In this document: positions 54,280 through 62,570 of the stretch, piece by piece
How the letters are laid out: the number at the start of each line of letters is the position of its first letter
Position numbering within the stretch: position 1 is the stretch's first letter
Assembly: GCA_900539675.1 (NCBI GenBank)
Contig: UQDJ01000003.1
Span: forward strand, 12,172 to 76,171
DNA length: 64,000 nt
Direction of reading: 5' to 3'
Source of the DNA: an uncultured Coriobacteriaceae bacterium
Lineage (GTDB): Bacteria; Actinomycetota; Coriobacteriia; Coriobacteriales; Eggerthellaceae
Program-made: the position numbers and the translations under genes
The notes under the pieces: generated by a model
Told to the model about the DNA's origin: nothing
Database searches by the model: none
The model's input: the letters and a program-made list of their open reading frames with translations, nothing else

Positions 54280-55239
54280 CTACAAGGCAAGTTTGGCGTG
54301 TTCCAAGGTGTGTTTCAGGGTTGCAGCCGAAGCCTCTAAATGTTCAGTTTCCTCTTCGTTTAAATTCAACGGAATTTGGAATTCGACACCATTGCTGCCG
54401 ATGATCGCGGGCATAGATAACACCACATTTTCGACGCTACCCACTTTCGATAAGAAGTTCGATACCGTCATGATTGACTTTTCGTCACGGACAATGGCTT
54501 CGCAAATACGTGTGACGGAAGGTGCAATGCCAAAATAGGTGGCACGCTTGCGTTTAATGATTTCATAGGCGCTATTGCGTACCGTATTTTCAATATCACG
54601 GCGCATAGATTCCGGATCTGAAAAGCCGCGCAGACGGAAAAAGTCATCAATATGAATGCCTGAAATGTTGGCCAAACTCCACACGGCCAGTTCGCTGTCG
54701 CCGTGTTCACCAATAATGCGAGCGTGAACATGGCGTGGGTCAACGTCTAGCGTGTGTCCTAAGATGTACTTCAATCGAGCGCTGTCCAGCACCGTGCCCG
54801 ATCCCATGACGCGCTCTTTCGGCAGACCAGAAATTTCCATTACAGCCTGGGTCAGAATATCTACCGGATTGGAAACCACAATAAAGATACCGTCAAAGCC
54901 CTGATCCATAATGGCAGGAATGATGGACTTATAGATGGCAATATTTTTCTGGACTAAATCCAGACGGGTTTCGCCCGGCTTTTGATTGGCGCCAGCGGTG
55001 ATAATGATAATGGAAGCATCAGCGGTATTTTCGTAAGTACCTGCATAGATATTCATGGGGCTGTAATACGGAATGCCATGGCTAATATCTAGCGCTTCAC
55101 CTTCAGCGCGTGCAGCGTCAACATCGATAAGCACCATTTCGGTGAACAGGCGGCTTTCCATCAAGTTGAAAGCGACTGTTGACCCGACAAAGCCCGTGCC
55201 GACCACGGCCACTTTGCGATTTGGAATTGTGGTGCTCAT
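54280..55239 (-). CDS. ldh: L-lactate dehydrogenase
   Basis: Reduces pyruvate to L-lactate with NADH, pointing to a fermentative organism. 319 residues. NAD-binding GTGFVGSTVAFN is at ~14-25. The specificity loop reads GANQKPGETRLDLV, where Gln favours lactate over malate dehydrogenase. The VVSNPVDILT and active-site IGEHGDSE (His ~190) segments are present. GATAGGA ribosome site. It stands alone, with a bidirectional terminator downstream. Confidence 0.96.
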   Translation of the reverse strand: MSTTIPNRKVAVVGTGFVGSTVAFNLMESRLFTEMVLIDVDAARAEGEALDISHGIPYYSPMNIYAGTYENTADASIIIITAGANQKPGETRLDLVQKNIAIYKSIIPAIMDQGFDGIFIVVSNPVDILTQAVMEISGLPKERVMGSGTVLDSARLKYILGHTLDVDPRHVHARIIGEHGDSELAVWSLANISGIHIDDFFRLRGFSDPESMRRDIENTVRNSAYEIIKRKRATYFGIAPSVTRICEAIVRDEKSIMTVSNFLSKVGSVENVVLSMPAIIGSNGVEFQIPLNLNEEETEHLEASAATLKHTLEHAKLAL

Positions 55240-55330
55240 TGAAAATCCTATCTCCCATACTTGGTATATGCATTGTGCTAATAATACCGTGAGATAAGTG
55301 CAAAGGAAGCTTCATTGCTTCAAGAAGAAG

Positions 55331-55876
55331 CTATTTCACCAGTTTCATATAGCCATTTAGATCTTCAAAGCCAAGCTTTTCGTAAAGAGGTCTGCCCTTT
55401 TTAGAGGCCTCAAGATAAATTTTACCCGCATTATGGAGGCGCGCTTGTTCTATTAGCCAGGTGGTAATAGCACCACCAATGCCATGGCCTCGCAGATGGG
55501 GTAAGGCATATATATTCATCAGGTAGCCGCATATGCCGGTGGGATTATCGGGAGATGGCATTTCTTGCTGGATGCAAAGTCCACCACACCCTACGATAGT
55601 GTTTTCAATTTCGGCAAAACAGGGAATATGGATGCCTTCAGGGATGGCATGCTCGTAATACACCTGGTTGGCTTGAGCTAAGTTGTCCATCAAGGTAGGG
55701 GATGGATCTTGAAATACCTCATGGATAGTAATCATGCGCCAATGCATAAGCGTATCAAGCTCATCAAGGGTGGCGCGTCTCACCGTTACGGATGATATGG
55801 AGGGCACGGTATTATTGGTCGTGTTCTGGAATGGAGCCGTTGGTGGGATATTGCAGCTATTGTCGTTGTGGGCCAT
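55331..55876 (-). CDS. GNAT-family N-acetyltransferase
   Basis: 181 residues. The acetyl-CoA loop is RGHGIGGAITTWL (~125-137, the R-x-x-G-x-G/A pattern), followed by the usual late strand-helix KIYLEASKKGRPLYEKLGF. The N-terminal ~30 residues are polar. The start lies 3 bases after the adenylation-enzyme gene, whose last codons contain its AAGGAG ribosome site, so the two are tightly coupled. Substrate unknown; it may modify an amine or a product of the neighbouring enzymes. Confidence 0.86.
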   Translation of the reverse strand: MAHNDNSCNIPPTAPFQNTTNNTVPSISSVTVRRATLDELDTLMHWRMITIHEVFQDPSPTLMDNLAQANQVYYEHAIPEGIHIPCFAEIENTIVGCGGLCIQQEMPSPDNPTGICGYLMNIYALPHLRGHGIGGAITTWLIEQARLHNAGKIYLEASKKGRPLYEKLGFEDLNGYMKLVK

Positions 55877-55879
55877 TGC

Positions 55880-57508
55880 TTACTCCTTAAGCACTATAGG
55901 TAGTTGCAACAGGTTAGGTTTACCGTTTACGGTAAGAGGAATATGGTCAACCAGCACAAAGTAACTAGGAATCATGTAAGACGGTAAGGATTGTGCCAAA
56001 AAGGCCGTAAGCTTTCTTAAGGAAAGCGGGGCTGTAGGAGAAAGGTCATCGCGAGAATCTCCGACACAACCATTGCCAGACTGACCGGTAGCATGATCGG
56101 TGAAATCAACAGTAGCGTGATGGATCGAATGGTTGGCAAAATGATTGATCAAATCACTATGGGAGGCCTCTTGTAGCTGATCAGCAACAATATAGGCAGT
56201 AAGGTAAGGCAGTCCCTCGTCGTTTTTGCAGGCACGCACTACCGCCTGTTTTACGCCAGGGCATTGGTACAATTGTGTGGTGACTTCTCCTAGCTCAACA
56301 CGTTTGCCATCGATCATAACTTGCGAGTCCATGCGATGCATAAAAGCAATGTTTCCATCGGAAAGGTAATATCCCATATCTCCGCTATGGTACATAATGC
56401 GACCATCTGGAAGCGTTTCGAAAGCTTTCATTTCGCGGGAGTTATGTCTGATGTAGCCAAGCGAAACTCCGTCGCCAAGAATACAAATTTCTCCCGGTTT
56501 ACCTTCAGGAACCTGATGCCCCTGAGTATCAAGGAGGTAAACTTGACTACCCTGAATAGGCTTGCCAATGGGGTAGGTACCGTTGGGTAAAACGGTGCCG
56601 GTGTTGCAGCAGTAATAGGTGGTGCAAACGGTAGTTTCAGATGGGCCATAGGTGTTGTATACCGTAGCCTGGTTAAGCAAGTGGTTAACGTAACTTGCCC
56701 GCAAAACATCGCCACCGCTGATCAAAAGGCGCAACGACGAGGGAATATGATCTAAGCCGTTCATCTTGTCAAACAGATACGGAAATCCACTCATGATGGT
56801 GATTTGTTGCTTGTCCACAAAAGTCATGAGTGCAGTAATTGATGCATGCTCTGTTTTACCTGGAATAACCAGCCTGATGCCATTGAGCAAGCTGGCAAAT
56901 ACTTCTTCAACAAAGATGTCGAATGTGCATACCGAATACTGCAGCATCGCGTCGCCTTCATGGGGGTGAAATTCGTAGGCGAACGCGCGAGCATAATGAC
57001 ACACATTAGCATTCGACACCGTTATACCTTTGGGACGGCCTGTTGTACCAGAAGTGTAGAGGATATAAGCAGGCTGTTTTGCGGGATCTGTTACGGGAGT
57101 GAAAGAAAGATGGGAATGCGGGGTTTGCTGAAGGTGATCGTCTAAAACTACAAGCCGAAAAGGCAGATTTTGCAACAACGAAGCACTTTTCCTGTCGCAA
57201 ACAATACAGTCCACATCTGTTTCATGCATCATGTAAGCAATACGCTTTATGGGAAAATCGGGCTCTGCGGGCACATAGGCGGCACCCAATTTCAGAATGG
57301 CAAAAAGAGCGGCAATCATGGTGGCGGAGTGATGCATGACAACACCTACTCTTTTGGGGTATGGCATAAGCAGTTCGGCAATGGCGTCAACAGTAGCAGA
57401 AAGCTCTTCAAAGGTGTACGACCGCTCGCTTTCACTGATTGCTATGCGCTGAGGATGGGCTTGTGTCACATGGGCAAACGTAGTGTATATGGTGTCATAA
57501 GCACTCAT
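55880..57508 (-). CDS. Free-standing adenylation (NRPS-type, ANL) enzyme
   Basis: 542 residues. Core motifs: A3 YILYTSGTTGRPKG (~151), A4 CTFDIFVEEVF, A5 YNTYGPSETTV, A7 YHSGDMGYY, A8 GKRVELGEV and A10 PLTVNGKPNL (catalytic Lys). It activates an amino or aryl acid as an adenylate. The Asp of A4 is kept, suggesting an alpha-amino acid. No carrier or condensation domain is present, and no carrier protein gene is nearby. DltA-like enzymes are related, but no other dlt gene is adjacent. Middle gene of an operon with an esterase and a GNAT enzyme. Product unknown. Confidence 0.87.
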   Translation of the reverse strand: MSAYDTIYTTFAHVTQAHPQRIAISESERSYTFEELSATVDAIAELLMPYPKRVGVVMHHSATMIAALFAILKLGAAYVPAEPDFPIKRIAYMMHETDVDCIVCDRKSASLLQNLPFRLVVLDDHLQQTPHSHLSFTPVTDPAKQPAYILYTSGTTGRPKGITVSNANVCHYARAFAYEFHPHEGDAMLQYSVCTFDIFVEEVFASLLNGIRLVIPGKTEHASITALMTFVDKQQITIMSGFPYLFDKMNGLDHIPSSLRLLISGGDVLRASYVNHLLNQATVYNTYGPSETTVCTTYYCCNTGTVLPNGTYPIGKPIQGSQVYLLDTQGHQVPEGKPGEICILGDGVSLGYIRHNSREMKAFETLPDGRIMYHSGDMGYYLSDGNIAFMHRMDSQVMIDGKRVELGEVTTQLYQCPGVKQAVVRACKNDEGLPYLTAYIVADQLQEASHSDLINHFANHSIHHATVDFTDHATGQSGNGCVGDSRDDLSPTAPLSLRKLTAFLAQSLPSYMIPSYFVLVDHIPLTVNGKPNLLQLPIVLKE

Positions 57509-57541
57509 AAAAAAGCCTCACTTTGATAAATTCTGTCCCGC

Positions 57542-58246
57542 TTACGATTGGTAATTCAAAATCCACTGGATGCCAGCAGCCGTGCGTTCTAGGGCGTTGA
57601 CAAAATGGTTGCCAGGATTAAGAACGAATGTCGTTGGGATGTGTTGTTCTTTTAGGTAAGCTTCAATATCTTCGGTGTTTTGTCGCACAACCCTCAAAAA
57701 TGGATTGGATGTTTTAGCTTCTTTTGAGCCGAGCGAAAGGTATAAACAAGAAGGCTTACGCTCCCAGGTATGCTCAAAGACGTATTCCTTAAAGCCGGGA
57801 AACCAAAGCGATCCAGACATGCTGGCAATGCGCGAAAATTGGGTTGTTCGAAAGGAAGCGTATACCGCAAAAAGGCCAGCAAGAGAATAGCCTGCCAAAC
57901 CGCGCCACACAGGCGTGCCCTTTATATGACTTTCTGCTCTTGGAATAATTTGGGTTTGCAAAAGGGTGAGATATTCATCTGCGCCTGGGGTACAGGGGGT
58001 GTCATCTTTGGAGATAGGTGGAATGGCCCAAGGTGCCATATTGTGATCCCAGTCCAAGTTACCAATGGATACGAGCGAAAAATCGGGGCACTGTTGTTTT
58101 GAGAGGTAGAGCCACAGATCATCTTCAATAGTTTTGGTAAACGTGTTGAGATAGATAACGGGAGCATGCAGAGTGTGCGCGGGAAATACGGTTACCTGTT
58201 TATCTTCTATGGTGAATTCGACTTTCTGAGAAGCTGACTTGGTCAT
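57542..58246 (-). CDS. Esterase of the alpha/beta hydrolase (enterochelin-esterase-like) group
   Basis: 234 residues. Nucleophile elbow GYSLAGLFAVYASF (~120-133, Ser in GYSLAG), catalytic His in NPGNHFVNAL (~212), and the typical SMSGSLWFPGF segment. No signal peptide. AGGAGGT ribosome site. First gene of the three-gene operon; 33 bases before the adenylation gene. It may hydrolyse or transfer the product of that enzyme. Similarity is to the esterase D/Fes-like group; substrate unknown. Confidence 0.84.
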   Translation of the reverse strand: MTKSASQKVEFTIEDKQVTVFPAHTLHAPVIYLNTFTKTIEDDLWLYLSKQQCPDFSLVSIGNLDWDHNMAPWAIPPISKDDTPCTPGADEYLTLLQTQIIPRAESHIKGTPVWRGLAGYSLAGLFAVYASFRTTQFSRIASMSGSLWFPGFKEYVFEHTWERKPSCLYLSLGSKEAKTSNPFLRVVRQNTEDIEAYLKEQHIPTTFVLNPGNHFVNALERTAAGIQWILNYQS

Positions 58247-58331
58247 AATGCTACCTCCTGTAACAACCCTAGAATAAGCTCAGTCAAGCTGCATGAAATA
58301 CAGATGGTAGATTTGATACTCAGTTGATAAT

Positions 58332-58362
58332 TTGATATTAAACGCAAGCAATGCGCTATACT
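58332..58362 (+). promoter_or_regulatory. Probable promoter of tRNA-Gly(CCC)
   Basis: TATACT (58357-58362), 15 bases before the tRNA. The best upstream partner is TTGATA (58332-58337) at a long 19-base spacing. Confidence 0.5.
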
Positions 58363-58377
58363 GTGCAAGCAACATAA

Positions 58378-58452
58378 GCGGGCGTCGTATAATGGTTATT
58401 ACCCAAGCTTCCCAAGCTTGTGACGCGGGTTCGATTCCCGTCGCCCGCTCCA
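58378..58452 (+). tRNA. tRNA-Gly(CCC)
   Basis: 75 bases with CCA. GCGGGCG pairs with CGCCCGC. The anticodon loop TTCCCAA gives CCC. It marks the left limit of the GC-rich segment. Confidence 0.96.
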
Positions 58453-58462
58453 TTTGATTTTC

Positions 58463-58490
58463 AGCAATGGCTTTGTGTCATTGCTTTTTA
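58463..58490 (+). terminator. Terminator after tRNA-Gly
   Basis: AGCAATG/CATTGCT around 9 bases, followed by TTTTATTTTT. Confidence 0.8.
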
Positions 58491-58513
58491 TTTTTGAAGT
58501 GAGAAAACGCAGT

Positions 58514-58537
58514 TGGTGGGCGACGGGAATCGAAGCC
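58514..58537 (-). other. Inverted 3' tRNA fragment (possible attachment-site remnant)
   Basis: The minus strand reads GGCTTCGATTCCCGTCGCCC then ACCA: a T-loop, 3' T-stem, acceptor strand and CCA without the rest of a tRNA. 17 bases (TTCGATTCCCGTCGCCC) equal the 3' end of the adjacent tRNA-Gly, in opposite orientation. Confidence 0.65.
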
Positions 58538-58546
58538 ATTAGGGTG

Positions 58547-58591
58547 AATTTCCGTTAAGCAAACGTGCCAGTGGCACGTTTGTAGGAAATT
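58547..58591. repeat. Nested 45-bp inverted repeat
   Basis: Outer arms AATTTCC/GGAAATT and inner arms CAAACGTGCC/GGCACGTTTG around 3 bases. No T-run, so it is not an obvious terminator. Confidence 0.7.
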
Positions 58592-58805
58592 GCCCGCCGG
58601 TGCTTGCGGCAGTATTTAAACAGGATATCGCATGCCGATATGTGTAAAACTGCACTGCGGTTGAAACGTTGCCACAGCCGGGTGGCATATGCCCGTCACT
58701 CTTTCTCGGGCGTCTTTCATTCCAGATGTGTCCTTGCGCTCGTGGCAAGGGAACGTCGCAAGGTATACTCGGCGGGAACAATCGAGAATCCAAGGAGTCC
58801 TCCCT
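58592..58805. other. Upstream region of the metalloprotease gene
   Basis: About 210 bases without a credible gene; composition shifts to GC-rich along it. An AAGGAG ribosome site stands just before the ATG at 58806. Promoter not resolved. Confidence 0.4.
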
Positions 58806-61800
58806 ATGAACACGATTCCCGCCCGCAGGCGTTCGCGTCTTGCCAGCGACGCTGCATGCTTGGTTCTTGTCGGCAAGAGCCTGCGCGTCGCCCGTTTTGC
58901 AGCTTTTTTCGCCCTCGCCATCGCATGTGCGCTCGTTTGGCAAACGGCGTCGGGCCTCGTGGCGACAGCCTGGGCAGACGAGTTTGCGAGTGAGCAGTAT
59001 GTCTCACCTTGCGTGCCTACAGAAGAGCAGCTTGCCGCCTATGAGGCCGACGGCTCGCTGGATGCGCGTCTGGCTTATGCGGAAGAGCACGCCCACACCC
59101 AGCCCGATGCTTCGCTGGTGCAGAGGGCGCTGGCGCGCCAGAACGCCGCCAACGGCATCGCCACCGCCTCTGTTCCCACAACTTGGCAGGGCGGCATACC
59201 ATCTACGGGCAACGTGCGTGTGTTGGCGTTGAGGGTCGACTTTCCCGCCGAGGATGGCGAACCGGCCATGACCTTCGATGGGGGCGATACGCTCGATGCA
59301 CTAAAAGCCCTGTTCGACGCCACCGAGCCAGGGCAGGCGGGCACGGATGCCATCTACCCCTACGAGAGTTTGAACAGCTACTATCAGCGATCTTCCTACG
59401 GGAAACTCTCGTTTTCCACTGACGCATATAACTACACGGCGAAGCATGCGCGCTCGTATTACAGCGACCCTGCCGAGCTGTTTCTCGAGGCGCTTGAGAC
59501 GCTTGACGCCAGCATCGATTACAACGACTACGATGCAGATGGTGATGGGGCGATCGATGCGGTGTACCTCCATTTTGCAGGTCCTGACACTGGATGGTCT
59601 AGCGCATGGTGGAGCGCGTGTTCGACCTACGGCGGCGACGCGACGTTCGATGGCGTAAAGCCCAGCCGTTTGATCAAACTCCATGAGGCGTCCGACTCCG
59701 CCATCGCCTCGCGTACCCTCATCCATGAGACGGGCCATGCGCTGGGGCTTCCCGACTACTACAGCTACGAGACTCAGCAGGGTGGGGTAGCGGATCGCAC
59801 CGGCAGCTTCACTTTCGCGATGATGGACAAGCAGGCGGGTGATCAGGACGGCTTTGCGAAGTGGATGCTTGGCTGGATTGACGAAAGCCAGGTCACCCGC
59901 GTCATCGCGAACAAGGAGGGCATCACGGTGAAGCGTGGCGGCCAGGTGATCGTAACTGCCCAGCCCGGATCTGACGGCACCACCTCCCTCGAGCAGACCC
60001 TCGGCGCGTTCACCTCCGACGAGCTTGAGGGGACCGGTGGCATTATTGTCGTGTCCAATGAGGATGCGGGGATATTTTCGTCCTATTATCTGGTGCAGTA
60101 CGAGCACTTCGCCGGGAACCAGAGCGTCTACTACACCGATTCGGCAGGCGAGCACCCGCTTCCAGATGGCTTTCGCATCTTCCGCATTCGTGCCGACCTG
60201 ACGCCTGATGGCGCCGATTTTCTCTACACCAACACCTATGGGCAGATTGGCAGCAAGCTCATCGAGATGCTCGATCCCGACCTCGAGGCGGTGCATAGCG
60301 AAGTTGACGGCGTTCCCAACGCCGCTGCGCAGGGGTACGGATGCATGCTCTACACGGGCAGCGAGGTCACACCCGACACCTACCCCTCCACCAATTTCTT
60401 CGAGAATGAGATGTTCGGATATACAGGACTGTCATTTAAGGTGGATGCGTGTGAGACCGATGAGGGCACGTTGACCATCAGCCACAACGGCAAGAACGCG
60501 CCCGAGGCGGCGGACTTTTCGCTGTCGCTCGACGCGGGGCAGAAGGCAGCGAACATGGGGGTGTTAACGCTTACGGCGTCGAGTGCTCCCCGCATCGCCG
60601 CCACGACGGCAAGTGGGCAGGAGGCCAGCCTGGTGGTTGACGGTGTGCCCCATCAGGTGAACCTGTCGGTGGACGCCACGAAGGTCAGTGCTAGCTACTG
60701 TTTCGATGCCGCGGCGATCAAACCCGACTCCTCCTGCACGCTGGTGCTGCCCGCAGGCCAGTTCATTGTGGGTGAAAAGGACGGCGTGGACGTGCTCTCA
60801 TCAGAGATATCCCTTCCCGTTGCGGTGGATAGCACCGCCGTTATGAAACTTGCCGAAAGCGGTGCGGTTGAGGGTACCGAAGGTGCGCGAGATGCCTTCG
60901 TCACTAACACCGTTGATAGGGGAGACGGACATGTGTGCTTCCTGCAGCATACGTGGCAGGACGGCTGGACGCTGCACTGCCTGGATACCGCCCGGCCAGC
61001 AGCGGCGACTAGTGTGTCGGTTGCGGGCTTAGACGCAGAGGCAAACGATTCAACCAAGCCGGTTCGACTGGTGGCACTGCCCGAGGGGAAGGTGTTTGTG
61101 GCGGGCAGCAACGCGGAGGGCCTGTGTGGTTGGTGGATTGACGCTCAGACGGGCAAGATCGAGTCGACCCAGAAGCTGAGCGATGTCATGGCGATACCTC
61201 AGTTTGCATCGGCAGGAAATGTTGTACTCCAGTTCGGTCCGGCGAGCGGGGAGTATTGGATGATCGCCGCCTGGCTGCCCGACGGGCAGGGCGGCCACGA
61301 GGCTCGCTATGCGCTTATCGAAGCCGAAGAGGTGTTCTCGATGGGTCAGGACTGCCTGGGAGTCATGGATGCTTCCTATGTTGAGCCGATCGGTACCGAC
61401 GTGGCTGTCCTTAATTCCGCAGCGGTGGTGGAGGTACTTGTGGCCGAAGGGGCCGTATTGCCGCAGGAGGCCGAGCGCGCGCAGGCGGCGCTTGCGGGCA
61501 TCCAGCCCCGTGCGATGCTGCACCTTGCGGATTATACCGGGGTGCGCATTGGTGCTGCCTCCGATACAGGGTATGCTCTGCTCGCCCTGGCAAAGCCGGG
61601 GGATACGGATGCAACCGAGGCGAACTTGCTGGTCGTCTTCGACGCAGAAGGCGTCGAGACGGGTCGTGTGAAGGCGGAGAGTTTCTGGGGGACGGAGGTG
61701 CGCAGCTCCTTTGAATCGCTGGAGATGGGGGATGGCGGTGCACTTGCCCTTTCAAGGCAGGGTGCGAGTTTGAGCGGCAATGTGGATGAGTATGAGACGG

Positions 61801-62330
61801 TTCTTTTCGGATCCGACCTTGCGGTGCGCGGCCATCTGCTGACCAACGGTGCGATTGGCGGTATCTGGACCGCGTCGGGCGGCTGGCTTGCTTTGGGCAA
61901 GCCCATCGATGCCAACCCGTGGGCGGCGGGTGCGCCCCCAAAGGAGGAAGGCGCTATCGCGAGGAAGATCGCCGAAGCCGGCCAGGAGGGTTTTGTCGCA
62001 GGGGAAGAGGTAGCAGACGAGGGTAACCTTTTGCGCTATTACCTTACCGAGCCTATCGACATTGCGGGTGGCGACGATCCCGATGATCCGGATAATCCCG
62101 ATGATCCCGACGAGATTCCCTGGACCGAGCTAACCCCGGTAACCCCAACTGAGCCGCCTTCGGGCGAAGAACCACCCGCGGACAATTCCGGGTCGAAAGA
62201 CAGTGGGCTGAAAAAGCTCGCGAGCACCGGTGATCCGTTGGCTACATGGACAGTGCCCGTCCTTGCGCTTGTCGTGACTGCTGTCGGGGCGGTGACCATC
62301 ATCGCACGCTATGGAAAGTCCCGTCCCTAG
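58806..62330 (+). CDS. M6-like secreted metalloprotease with LxxTG-type surface anchor
   Basis: 1174 residues from the ATG at 58806 with AAGGAG upstream. Long signal peptide (~1-57, ending ATAWA). The catalytic motif LIHETGHALGLPDYY (~306-320) is the HExxH of the immune-inhibitor-A-like M6 group, preceded by DADGDGAIDAVYLHFAG (calcium-binding-like) at ~240. The long C-terminal half (~560-1090) has beta-rich, partly repeated segments. An Asp/Pro tract DDPDDPDNPDDPDE and Pro-rich spacer lead to LASTGD, a hydrophobic helix and RYGKSRP: a sortase sorting signal of LxxTG type. It probably degrades extracellular or host proteins. Codon use is much more GC-rich than in the rest of the window. Confidence 0.85.
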   Translation: MNTIPARRRSRLASDAACLVLVGKSLRVARFAAFFALAIACALVWQTASGLVATAWADEFASEQYVSPCVPTEEQLAAYEADGSLDARLAYAEEHAHTQPDASLVQRALARQNAANGIATASVPTTWQGGIPSTGNVRVLALRVDFPAEDGEPAMTFDGGDTLDALKALFDATEPGQAGTDAIYPYESLNSYYQRSSYGKLSFSTDAYNYTAKHARSYYSDPAELFLEALETLDASIDYNDYDADGDGAIDAVYLHFAGPDTGWSSAWWSACSTYGGDATFDGVKPSRLIKLHEASDSAIASRTLIHETGHALGLPDYYSYETQQGGVADRTGSFTFAMMDKQAGDQDGFAKWMLGWIDESQVTRVIANKEGITVKRGGQVIVTAQPGSDGTTSLEQTLGAFTSDELEGTGGIIVVSNEDAGIFSSYYLVQYEHFAGNQSVYYTDSAGEHPLPDGFRIFRIRADLTPDGADFLYTNTYGQIGSKLIEMLDPDLEAVHSEVDGVPNAAAQGYGCMLYTGSEVTPDTYPSTNFFENEMFGYTGLSFKVDACETDEGTLTISHNGKNAPEAADFSLSLDAGQKAANMGVLTLTASSAPRIAATTASGQEASLVVDGVPHQVNLSVDATKVSASYCFDAAAIKPDSSCTLVLPAGQFIVGEKDGVDVLSSEISLPVAVDSTAVMKLAESGAVEGTEGARDAFVTNTVDRGDGHVCFLQHTWQDGWTLHCLDTARPAAATSVSVAGLDAEANDSTKPVRLVALPEGKVFVAGSNAEGLCGWWIDAQTGKIESTQKLSDVMAIPQFASAGNVVLQFGPASGEYWMIAAWLPDGQGGHEARYALIEAEEVFSMGQDCLGVMDASYVEPIGTDVAVLNSAAVVEVLVAEGAVLPQEAERAQAALAGIQPRAMLHLADYTGVRIGAASDTGYALLALAKPGDTDATEANLLVVFDAEGVETGRVKAESFWGTEVRSSFESLEMGDGGALALSRQGASLSGNVDEYETVLFGSDLAVRGHLLTNGAIGGIWTASGGWLALGKPIDANPWAAGAPPKEEGAIARKIAEAGQEGFVAGEEVADEGNLLRYYLTEPIDIAGGDDPDDPDNPDDPDEIPWTELTPVTPTEPPSGEEPPADNSGSKDSGLKKLASTGDPLATWTVPVLALVVTAVGAVTIIARYGKSRP

Positions 62331-62570
62331 GGGACGGGAAAGAGAGGGTAGGTCTTCCGGTGGAGAGGCGCGCTGTTGAAATGAGCACTTGCTGGAACCG
62401 GTGATTGCCGATTCATTCCCTGACGTCATACTTTCATTCCTGATCTTCTGGCGAGAGGGTGCCCCTTGCCCGCTTCGGCTACACTCGAAACATTGGGCGC
62501 TCGAAGGACGCGCGCCCGGGGCAAAACATCCCCGATCCCCCATCCCCGTACACGAAGGAGCCCTTCCTTT
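62331..62570. other. Gap between metalloprotease and membrane-protein genes
   Basis: 240 bases, GC-rich, no gene. GGGACGGGAAAG-type sequence follows the stop, and an AAGGAG site is present at its end. No clear terminator. Confidence 0.4.

Noticed and set aside
59301..60296. Leftward 331-codon reading frame opposite the metalloprotease
   Set aside because: GC-rich coding DNA often leaves open frames on the other strand; the rightward protein has a signal peptide, active-site motif and anchor, and this frame matches nothing.
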